Assembly: GCA_963754135.1 (NCBI GenBank)
Contig: CAVWEY010000002.1
Span: 124,001 to 188,000 of the forward strand
Source: JAJFUI01 sp963754135
GTDB lineage: Bacteria > Planctomycetota > Planctomycetia > Pirellulales > Thermoguttaceae
Length of the DNA: 64,000 nt
Direction: 5' to 3'
The translations under genes and the position numbers were made by a program. Of the stretch, positions 39,690 through 48,498 are shown in pieces (the stretch's first letter is position 1; every line of letters begins with the position of its first letter). The notes beneath the pieces were generated by a model, which was not told where the DNA came from, did no database searches, and worked only from the letters and a program-made list of their open reading frames with translations.

Positions 39690-42163
39690 ATGTCGCGCAC
39701 TCGATCTCACTTTCGTCGACGAGGCCGTCGCGCGGCTCGGCCGCGGCGGCGATGCCGTGATCCCGATCCTCCAGGCGATCCAGACGCACTACCGCTACGT
39801 GCCCCGCGAGGCGATTGAGCGGGTCTGCCAGCTGACCGAGATCACGCCGGCGGCGATCGTGGGCGTCTCGACGTTCTACAACCAGTTCCGCCACCGGCCC
39901 GTCGGGCGGCACCTGATCCACGTCTGCCACGGCACGGCCTGCCACGTGAAAGGCTCGGAACTGATCCAGGACGCCTTCCAGCGGCGGCTGAAGATCGCCG
40001 ACGGGGAGCGACACCGACCCGGACGGGCTGTTTACGATCGAGAAGGTGGCTTGCCTGGGCTGCTGCACGCTGGCCCCCGTGGTGCAGATCGACGGAATCA
40101 CCTACGGGCGGCTTTCCTCCGGCATGGTCGGCGAGGTGATCGACGATTTCCTCGGCAGCAGCAGGGCCGCGGCCCGACCGAGCGGAAGCGGGCAGTCGCC
40201 CCGCCGCGGCAGCAGTTGGGGGAGATCCGCGTCGGGCTGGGCTCCTGCTGCGTCGCCCAGGGAAGCGGCCAGGTCTATCCGGGCCATCGAGGACGCCCTG
40301 GCCCAGAGCGGCGCGGCGGCCGTGGTCAAACGGGTCGGCTGCGTCGGCATGTGCCACCAAACGCCGCTGGTGGAACTGATTCCGCCGAAGGGCAATTCGC
40401 CGAAACTGTTCTCGAAAGTCCGTGCCGACGACGCGGCGGAAATCGTCCTGCGGCACTTCAAGCCGCGGGGTATTCTGCGGCGGACCAGCCACACCGTGGC
40501 CCGCTGGCTCGATAGCCTACTGACCGATGAGGCCGATGACCCGGTGGCCCAACGCGGCATCGACCTCCGCGACGGTCCGGTCTGCGCGTTTCTCGGCCGG
40601 CAATGCACGGCTGGCCACCGAACATTGCGGCCAACTCGATCCGATGGACCTGGACGAATATCTGCGGCACGACGGGTTCGCGGCGCTCCGGCGCTGTCTG
40701 GGCGGGAACGGCCCTCACCCTAGCCCTCTCCCAAGGGGAGAGGGACAAGCGGCTCTCGCCGGACGAGGTGATCGAAGCTATCCGGCAAAGCGGCCTCCGC
40801 GGCCGGGGCGGTGCCGGCTTTCCCACCGGGACGAAGTGGGCCACGGTCCGCGCCGCCGCGGCAACGCCCAAGTACGTCGTCTGCAACGGCGACGAAGGCG
40901 ATCCCGGCGCGTTCATGGACCGGATGCTGCTCGAGTCGTTCCCGTATCGCATTATCGAGGGGATGGCCATCGCCGCCTATGCCGTCGGGGCGGGCGAGGG
41001 CTTCTTCTACATCCGCGCCGAATACCCGCTGGCCGTCCAGCGGATCAACCAGGCTTTGGCACGCTGCCGGGAGCGGGGCCTGCTGGGCGTGCGGGTGATG
41101 GGGAGCGGGTTCCGCCTCGAATTGTCGGTGAAGGAGGGGGCCGGGGCGTTCGTCTGCGGCGAGGAGACGGCGCTGTTGGGTTCGATCGAGGGCCGCCGCG
41201 GGATGCCCCGGCTCCGCCCGCCCTATCCGGCCCAGTCGGGTCTCTGGGGCCGGCCGACGCTCGTGAACAACGTCGAGACCTACGCCCTGGCGCCGTGGAT
41301 CCTGCGCCACGGCCCGGAGGAGTTTGCCTCCATCGGCACGCCTGAGAGTCCCGGCACCAAGGTCTTCGCCCTGGCCGGCAAGGTCCGCCGCGGCGGGCTG
41401 ATCGAAGTGCCCATGGGAATCACCCTGCGGCAGATCGTCGAGGAGATCGGCGGCGGCGTGGCGGAAACGCCCCGCGACTGCGCTCGCGGGCGCGGGAGCG
41501 GCGGCTTCCCCGCGACCGCAGTGCGGGGCGTTCTCCGGTCACGGTGTCAAGGCCGTGCAGATCGGCGGCCCGTCGGGCGGATGCGTTCCCGCCGAACTGG
41601 CCGACACGCCCGTTGACTATGACACCCTGACCGCGGTCGGCGCGATCATGGGCTCCGGCGGCCTGGTGGTGCTGGACGACGCCGACTGCATGGTTGACAT
41701 CGCCCGCTATTTCCTCCGCTTCACCCAAGACCAGTCGTGCGGCAAGTGTACGCTCTGCCGCGTCGGCACGCGGCGGATGCTGGACATTCTCGACCGCATT
41801 TGCACCGGCGAGGGGAAGCGGGGCGATCTGGAAGACCTCGAACAGTTGGCCGTTACGGTTCGGGCGGGGAGCATTTGCGGCCTGGGGCGGACGGCCCCGA
41901 ACCCCATCCTCTCGACACTCCGCTACTTCCGCCACGAGTACGAAGCGCATCTGGCCGGCCGCTGCCCGGCGGGCCGCTGCAAGGCGCTGGTGCGCTACCA
42001 CGTCACCGACGATTGCATCGGCTGCACGCTCTGCGCCCAGCAGTGTCCCGTCGAAGCGATTCCACTGACGCCCTACGCCGTCCACCGCATTGACCAGGAG
42101 AAATGCACCCGTTGCGACACCTGCCGGCAGGTATGTCCCGTCGGGGCAGTTGTTGTGGAGTAA
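39690..42163 (+). CDS. NuoE-NuoF (HydB-like) NADH-oxidising subunit, apparently fused (several frameshifts)
   Basis: NuoE part: thioredoxin-like 2Fe-2S domain with VSTFYNQFRHRPVGRHLIHV, CHGTACHVKG and KVACLGCCTLAPVVQ. NuoF part: a second thioredoxin-like domain (VGLGSCC...VGCVGMC), then SGLRGRGGAGFPTGTKW, VCNGDEGDPGAFMDR (NADH/FMN site), GEETALLGSIEG, the 4Fe-4S site SCGKCTLCRVGTRR and two C-terminal ferredoxin motifs CIGCTLCAQQCP and CTRCDTCRQVCP. No stop is seen between the two parts, so a fusion is likely, but frame changes (near 39697, 40013, 40155, 40272, 40700 and 41500) obscure the boundary. Repeat sequences sit inside at 40711 and 41464. It resembles HydB of electron-bifurcating hydrogenases, with no hydrogenase gene nearby. 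Confidence 0.85.
40711..40745 (+). repeat. Single repeat arm inside the NuoF domain
   Basis: GGCCCTCACCCTAGCCCTCT...GGGAGAGGGAC belongs to the family at 35905-36017. It encodes LTLALSQGERD between two conserved NuoF segments, so it is an in-frame insertion foreign to the protein family. Confidence 0.7.
41464..41535. repeat. Palindromic element inside the NuoF domain
   Basis: GAAACGCCCCGCGACTGCG... is mirrored by ...CGCAGTGCGGGGCGTTCTC. The same family lies at 46291-46369 and 51262-51344. On one side the conserved sequence is GGGVAE and on the other GHGVKAVQIGGPSGG in another frame, so here the insertion coincides with a frame change. Confidence 0.8.
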
Positions 42164-42164
42164 C

Positions 42165-43727
42165 ATGCCCAAGCTGACCATTGACCATCGCGACGTGGAA
42201 GTACACGAGGGGGCTACGGTGCTCGATGCTGCGCGGAAGCTGGGCATCGACGTGCCGGCGTTGTGCTTCCGCGGCGGGTGCAGCCCTTCGACCTCCTGCC
42301 TCGCGTGCGTGGTGCGGATCGGCGGCCAAGAGCGGCTCGTCCCCTCGTGCGCGACCACGGCGGCCGAAGGGATGCAGGTGGAAAGCGAGACGGAAGCCGT
42401 CCGCCAGGTGCGGCGAACCGCGCTGGAACTGCTCTTGAGCGACCACTTGGGCGACTGCGTGGGTCCGTGTCAGTTGGGCTGCCCGGCGGGAATGGACATT
42501 CCCACGATGCTCCGCCAGATTGCCGGCGGGGAGTTCCGCGAGGCGATCGCCACAGTGAAGCGGGACATCGCCCTGCCCGCCGTGCTGGGGCGGATCTGCC
42601 CGGCGCCGTGCGAGCGTGTTTGCCGCCGCCGCGACCTCGACGCCGCCGTGTCGATTTGCCTGTTGAAGCGGCTGGTGGCCGATCTCGATCTCGCCTCCGG
42701 CGACCCCTATCGGCCGGAGTGCCGGCCGGCCACGGGCAAGCGCGTGGCGATCGTCGGGGCGGGACCGACGGGCCTCTCGGCCGCGTACTATCTGCGGCGG
42801 CTCGGCCACGATTGCACGGTCTTCGATGAAAACGCCCTGCCCGGCGGCCGGCTGCTCCGCGAGACTATGGAAACCGAACTGCCCCGCGAGGTGCTCCGGG
42901 CGGAGGTGGCAACCATCGTGCGGCTGGGAATCGCTCTGGAGTTCGGCAAACGAATCGGACCAACGCCCCGCCATTGCAATGGCGGGGATTGCGACGCCGT
43001 GCTGCTGGCTTGCGGCGCAACGGGACTTGAGCAGGCGGCCGGCTGGGGACTGCCGCTTGGCCCGCGCGGCATTGAAGTCAATCTGCGGACCTACGAAACG
43101 CAGTTGCCGGGCGTATTCGCCGCCGGCGGCGCGGTCCGCGGCCATTCGCTTGTAGTCCGCAGCGCGGCCGACGGAAAGGAGGCGGCCACGGCGATCGACC
43201 AGTTCCTCTCCGGCGGTCCGGTGACCGGCCCGGCGGAACCATTCACTACGAAGATCGGGCGGATGCACGGCGAGGAGTTGGCGGAGTTTGCGGCCGAGGC
43301 ATCGGGTGAGCCGCGTCGAGAACCCGGCGGCGGACCGGCGGCCGGTCTGACCCCCGCCGAAGGCGCCACGCAGGCCGCCCGCTGCCTGCATTGCGATTGC
43401 CGCGGCCAAACCTCCTGCAAACTCCGCAGGTACGCCGCGCTGTACGGGGCCAGTCCGCACCGCTTCCAAGCCGAGCGGCGGACGTTCCAACAAGACTCGC
43501 GGCACGCCGAGGTGATCTACGAGCCGGGCAAGTGCATCGACTGCGGCCTGTGCATCCAGATCGCCGCCGCCGCGGGCGAGCCGCTGGGGCTGACGTTCGT
43601 CGGCCGGGGGTTCGACGTCCGCGTGGCCGTGCCGCTGGACCGCCCGTTGAGCGAGGCGCTCACCAAGGTCGCCGTCGAGTGCGTCGCCGCCTGCCCCACC
43701 GCCGCGCTGGCGTGGAAACGGGACTGA
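42165..43727 (+). CDS. 2Fe-2S / FAD / 4Fe-4S flavoprotein without NAD(P)H domain
   Basis: A 520-residue intact protein starting at ATG 42165, two bases after the NuoF stop. Order: 2Fe-2S ferredoxin domain (Cys34, Cys45, Cys48, Cys62), a GltD/NfnB-type cysteine domain (DCVGPCQLGCPAGMDIPTML, ICPAPCERVC), a FAD-binding Rossmann domain (VAIVGAGPTGLSAAYYL, GVFAAGGAVRG) and a C-terminal 4Fe-4S motif (CIDCGLC...CVAACPTAAL). GltD-type proteins have a second Rossmann domain for NADPH before the last FAD motif; here about 30 residues stand in its place, so electrons probably come from the NuoE/F partner or a ferredoxin. A palindrome lies inside at 42966. Confidence 0.88.
   Translation: MPKLTIDHRDVEVHEGATVLDAARKLGIDVPALCFRGGCSPSTSCLACVVRIGGQERLVPSCATTAAEGMQVESETEAVRQVRRTALELLLSDHLGDCVGPCQLGCPAGMDIPTMLRQIAGGEFREAIATVKRDIALPAVLGRICPAPCERVCRRRDLDAAVSICLLKRLVADLDLASGDPYRPECRPATGKRVAIVGAGPTGLSAAYYLRRLGHDCTVFDENALPGGRLLRETMETELPREVLRAEVATIVRLGIALEFGKRIGPTPRHCNGGDCDAVLLACGATGLEQAAGWGLPLGPRGIEVNLRTYETQLPGVFAAGGAVRGHSLVVRSAADGKEAATAIDQFLSGGPVTGPAEPFTTKIGRMHGEELAEFAAEASGEPRREPGGGPAAGLTPAEGATQAARCLHCDCRGQTSCKLRRYAALYGASPHRFQAERRTFQQDSRHAEVIYEPGKCIDCGLCIQIAAAAGEPLGLTFVGRGFDVRVAVPLDRPLSEALTKVAVECVAACPTAALAWKRD
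42966..42987. repeat. Perfect 22-bp palindrome in the flavoprotein gene
   Basis: The palindrome has CCGCCATTGCAATGGCGG at its centre and is read in frame as RHCNGGD in a surface-loop position. It shares the core CCATTGCAATGG with the element at 49078-49099. Confidence 0.75.
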
Positions 43728-43756
43728 CGCTGCGAAGCCGCAAGCGGCCCATCGCG
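43728..43756. other. Short gap between convergent genes
   Basis: Only 29 bases separate the flavoprotein stop from the RND pump stop. A small GC-rich dyad is possible, but no clear terminator is seen. Confidence 0.4.
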
Positions 43757-46700
43757 CTAATCCATCTTCCCTTGCGGCAGTCCGTGGCCGGGCTTGTTGG
43801 CGTAGAGGAGCCAGTAGACCACGGGAATCACGAACAGCGTGAAGACCGTCGAAGCGGACAGGCCGAAAATCAGCGACCAGGCCAGGCCGGAGAAGATCGG
43901 GTCGATGATGATCGGCACGGCGCCGAGCATGGCGGCGGCGGCGGTCAGGAGGATCGGCCGCAGCCGCACCACCCGGCTCTCCATGATGGCATCGAAGAGC
44001 GAACGCCCTCGCGAGAGCGAGAGGTGGATGAAGTCCACCAGGATGATCGAATCGCGGGTGACGATGCCCGACAGCGCAATCATGCCGATCATCCCCGTGG
44101 CCGTGAAGTAGACGGGATCGAGGTATCCGCCGACGTGCTGGGCGCTCAGCACGTTCAGCAGCCAGAAGCCCGGCATGACACCCAGGACGGTTAGCGGAAT
44201 GGCCAGCATGACGACCACGGGGACGGCGAAGGAGCCCGTCTGGGCGACCAGCAGGACGTAGATGCCGACCATCGCGGCGGCGAAGGCCAGGCCGAGGTCG
44301 CGGAAGACGTCGAGCGTGATTTTCCACTCCCCCTCGCCGGCGAAGTCGACGGTGAAGCCGGCCGGCACACCCCAGGGAATGCCGCCGCCGCGGGAGAGGA
44401 ACGTCCGCCGGTCGAGCGGCCGGGGCTTGGCGGCCTCGATCCAACCGCTGCCAATGTGCGTCAGCTTCTGGCCATGCGGCGGAAGCTTTTCCCGGTCCGA
44501 GAGCACGTCCACCACCACCTCGGCGGGCGGGCGGCCAGCCGTTTCGGCAAAGACGTAGGCCACTCGCCGGGTGTTCTTGTGGTAGATCATCTGGTCCACG
44601 CGGGTCGATTTCCAATCGCCCAGCTCGGCCAGCGGGACGAGTTCGCCACCGCTCCCCTTCACCTCGACCCGGGCCAGGTCTTCCCGGCTGGAGCGCTCTT
44701 GGACCGGCGCCCGCAACTCGATGCGGAGGGGATTCCGCTCGGTCGGGCTGCGCTCAAGACCCACCTCGTCGCCGGCCAGGACGGCGTGGAGCGTGGCGTC
44801 GATCTGCTCCTTGGTCACGCCGCTCAGGGCGGCCTTCTCCTCGTCGGCGACAAAGACGAGCTTCTGCTGGGGGGCCTCGCGGACGTCGTCCACATCCACC
44901 ACACCGGGCTCCTCGGCCAGCCGGGCATGCACCGTATCGGCGGCCAAGAGGATGCCGTCATAGCTGTCTTCCGGCTGCCCGTAGACCTCGGCCACGACGC
45001 TGGCGATGACCGGCGGGCCGGGGGGCGTCTCGACGAGCTTCATCCGCACGCGGTGGCGGTCGGCGATCTTCTGCAAGTCGTTCCGCACCCGCAAGCCGAT
45101 GGCGTGGCTCTGCAAGTTGCGGTTCTTCTTGCCGGCGAGATCGATCCGCACCTCGGCCACGTTGTCCCCGTGGCGGAGATAATAGTGCCGCACCAGTCCG
45201 TTGAAATCCATCGGCGAGGCCAGGCCGACGTAGCTGGTGTAGTCCGACACCCCGGGCACGCCGGCCAGGTAGGCCTCGAAGTCGCGGACCGCCGCGTCCG
45301 ACCGCTCCAGGGTGATCCCCTCGTCAAAGTCCAAGACCAGCAGCAACTCGTTCTTGTTGTCGAAGGGGAGCATCTTCAGCGGAACGCTCCGCATGGCGGC
45401 CAGCGTGACCGCGCCGAGCGTCAGCAGGCCCATCAGTAACAAGAAGCCCCAGGCCACCAGTCGCGAGTGCAACAACGGCGCCATCAGCGGATAGAAGAGC
45501 TTGTAGAGCCGCGACTGCTTAACCGCGTCGAGGTCGTGGGGGTTGGGGGGGGTTGGTTCACTTTCCCTGGCGCCACTGGGCACTGAAGTGCCCAGCCCTC
45601 GGTCGGATTTGGCCTCGTGGGTGTATTTCCGCCGCAGCACGTGATAGGCCAGCCAGGGCGTGATGGTGAACGCCACGAGCATCGACATGAGCATGGTTAC
45701 CGGCACGTTCAGGGCCATCGGCCGCATGTAGGGCCCCATCATGCCGGTGATGAAGAACATCGGCAGGAAGCTGACGATCACCGCCAGCGTGGCCGTGATG
45801 AGCGGCGGGCGAATCTCGGAGACGGCCTCGATCACGATCCGCCGCGTGGCCCGCTTGCGCAGGGCAAAATGGCGGACGATGTTCTCCACGTCCACGATCG
45901 GATCGTCCACCAACAGCCCGAGCGAAAGGATCAATGCGAAGAGCGTGACGCGGTTGATGGTGAAGCCCAGCATCAAGTTTACGGCCAGGGTCAGTCCGAA
46001 GACGACCGGCACGGCCACGGCGACGATCAGGGCCTCGCGCCAGCCCAGGCCCAGCGTCAGCAGGGCCACCACGATGACGATGGCCACCGCCAGGGCCTCG
46101 ACCAACTCGTTGACCTTTTCGTTGGCCGTCAGGCCATAGTTGCGGGTGATGACCAACGTCATGTTGTCGGGGACGATGGTTGATCGCAGCTTCTCCGCTT
46201 CGCGGAGCACGGAATTGGCGACCCAGACCGCGTTGGAACCTTTCTTCTTGGCGATGGCGATGGTGACGGCGGGCTGAGACGGCGAGTTCCGAGAACGCCC
46301 CGCAACTGCGGTCGCGGGGGAGAGTGGCCCCGCGTTTTCCCCCCGCGACCACAGTCGCGGGGCGTTCTCCTCCGAGCCCAAGACGCTCCCCGGAAAGAAC
46401 TCCTCCTTGGTGAATCCCCCGCCGGACCCCAGCCGTGGCGGACGTAGCTGGTGACGTCGTCCGGCCCGTCCTGGACGCTGGCCACGTCCGTCAGGCTGAC
46501 GGGGCGGCCGTCGAACACGCCGACCACCAGCTCGCGGATTTGCCGGGCGTCGGTGAAGGGCTCGCCGGCCTCGACCTGCACGAGTTGGTCGTGGCGGCGG
46601 AAGTCTCCGGCGGTCTGGCGGACATTGGCCGCCCGGATCGCCCGCTCCAACTCGAGCGGCGAGACGTGATAGGCGGCCATGCGGTCGGGGTCGACGAGGA

Positions 46701-47301
46701 TCCGCACCACCCGTGGCCGCCCCCCCACCACGTAAGCCCGCGAGACGTTGGGCAGCCCGGCCAGCCGTTGCGACATTTCCTCGGCCACGCGGCGGAGCGT
46801 CATGTCGTCCACGGTCCCCTCTGCGGCCAGCGTGAGCGTGACGACCGGCACGTCGTCGATCTCCACCGGCTTGACAACCCAGCCGGTGACGCCGGGAGGC
46901 ACGAGGTCCACGTTCTCGTCGATCTTCTTGAACAGCTTGACCAGGCTCCGCTCGCGGTCCTCGCCGACGTAGAAGCGGACGGTGATGATCGCCTGGTTCT
47001 CGCGGCTCATCGAGTAGACATACTCGACGCCGTCGATCTGGTAGAGCATCTTCTCCAGCGGCGTGGAGACCAACTGCTCGACCTCGGCGGCGGAGTGGCT
47101 GGGGAAGCTGACGTAGACGTCGGCCAGGGGGACGACGATCTGCGGGTCCTCCTCGCGGGGCGTCAGCAGCAGCGACGCCAGCCCCAAGACGGTCGCCAGC
47201 AGGATGAGAATCAGCGAGAGGTTCGACCCCAGGAAGACCTTCACGATGCGGTTCGTGAAGTTGTGTTCCGGTGCGGCGGCGGTGTAAGGATACTCGGGCA
47301 T
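43757..47301 (-). CDS. RND-family efflux pump, AcrB-like (one frameshift, two repeat insertions)
   Basis: About 1180 residues. Inner-membrane RND transporter starting MPEYPYTAAAPEHNFTNRIV, with N-terminal helix, large periplasmic loops, a TM4 segment LSLGLLVDDPIVDVENIVRH and a C-terminal permease half ending YWLLYANKPGHGLPQGKMD. The TM4 motif lacks the first Asp of heavy-metal pumps, so an organic substrate is likelier. The frame changes in a G run at about 46425, where the other frame reads GFTKEEFFPGSVLGSEE; then a palindrome (46291-46369) is translated. The 29-bp repeat at 45573 adds SDRGLGTSVPSGA to a cytoplasmic loop. The adaptor gene is directly upstream. Confidence 0.87.
45573..45601 (-). 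repeat. 29-bp repeat copy in the RND gene
   Basis: Identical over 29 bases to 38408-38436. It is read in frame in the loop after YHVLRRKYTHEAKSD. Confidence 0.88.
46291..46369. repeat. Palindromic element in the RND gene
   Basis: GAGAACGCCCCGCAACTGCG... (46291-46320) pairs with 46341-46369 with two mismatches in 29. Same family as 41464-41535 and 51262-51344. It encodes a Pro/Arg-rich insert between VLGSEE and SPSQPAVTIAIAKKKG of the pump. Confidence 0.85.
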
Positions 47302-47317
47302 AGATTATCGGGCGGCT

Positions 47318-47378
47318 TTGGTCTCAGGTCTTAGGGTCTTAGGATACCAAGACCTAAGACCTAAGACCTCGGCAATAA
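47318..47378. repeat. Inverted repeat of GGTCTTAGG units
   Basis: GGTCTCAGGTCTTAGGGTCT... is followed, after a few bases, by complementary GACCTAAGACCTAAGACC. The right arm holds the last codons and the stop of the adaptor gene. It lies between adaptor and pump, where it could lower expression of the pump. Confidence 0.7.
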
Positions 47379-48486
47379 CACCTGTTCCCCTTCGCTCAAC
47401 CCGGAGAGCACCTCGACGCAGCCGCGCAATTCAGCGGGCACGTCCGGCCCGCTGCCCCAGATTCTCCCGACGCGCACCGCCCGGCGACTGGGGCGGCCGT
47501 TCTCCAGGACCTCGACCAGGGTCAGTTGGCCGACGTCCTGCACGGCCTTGGCGGGGATGGCCAGCACCGACTCTTCGCCCAACGGGATTAGGATGCGGCC
47601 GAACATGCCGCTATAGACGCCGGTCGGGCAAGGCCCGGTCACTTTTACTTGGAAGGTGCGGCTGGCCGATTGTGCCTCGGGCACGATCTCGCTCACCGTG
47701 CCGCTGCATTGCCGGTGCAGCCCTTCCACGCAGACCCCGATTTGTTGGCCGATGCGGAGATCATGTGTCAGGGACTCACGGACGCTGGCCACCAATTGCA
47801 TCTGCTTGGGATCGTAGAGGGTAACCAGGAGTTGGCCGGGGTGACCATGTCACCGGTGTCGACCTTCTTGTCGATCACAGTGCCGTCGATGGGCGAGCGG
47901 ATGGTGGCCCAATCGAGCATCGCCTCGGCTTCGCGGACCGCCGCCCGGCGCTGCTCAGGTTGGCGTCGGCCGACCGCAACGTGGCGACAACGCTGTCGTA
48001 CTGCTGTTGGCTGATCGTGCGGGAGCGGACAAGTTGGGCGTACCGTCCTTCATCCGCAGCGGCCTGGGCACGAACCGCCTCGGCGGAGGCCACGGCGGCG
48101 TTGGCCTGCTGGAGCTTGGCCCGCAGGTCCGAATCGTCCAGGCGGACCAGGACGTCGCCCGAGCGGAGCTTCTGACCGGCCTTGAGATGGACTTCCATGA
48201 CGCGGGCCAGTAGCTTCGAGCCGATGCTGATCTCGTGTACGGCCCGGATCGTTCCCACGGCGGACTCGATCCGCGGCAGCGGCACGAGGCGGACGGCCGC
48301 CACCGGGCCGATGTTTTCCGCTCCGGGCTGGGGAGGCGGGGTGGCGGCCGTTTCCGGCACCTTCGGCGAGAGCTTGCCGGCCAGCCAAAGGATCAACACG
48401 GTCACGCAGGCGGCAAAGACGAGGAAAGTCGCCACGCGAGGGACCCAGCGCCCCCAGTGCGCCAAGACGTTTCGTGCGGAGGTCAT
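47361..48486 (-). CDS. Efflux RND periplasmic adaptor (HlyD/AcrA-like; two frameshifts)
   Basis: About 375 residues. N-terminal membrane helix (VATFLVFAACVTVLILWLAG), then lipoyl/barrel-sandwich halves around an alpha-hairpin (SGDVLVRLDDSDLRAKLQQA ... AMLDWATIRSPIDGTVIDKK), then barrel and membrane-proximal domains (GMFGRILIPLGEESVLAIPA). Frame changes are near 47945 and at 47838, where CCGGCC for CCGGGCC accounts for the loss of MVTPGQLLVTLYDP. It partners the pump encoded immediately downstream, with an unlinked or distant outer-membrane channel. Confidence 0.87.
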
Positions 48487-48498
48487 AGGGACTCCTCG

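Noticed and set aside
39690..43727. Respiratory complex I or electron-bifurcating hydrogenase operon
   Set aside because: Only NuoE/NuoF-like and a flavoprotein are present; no membrane Nuo subunits and no hydrogenase catalytic domain were found.
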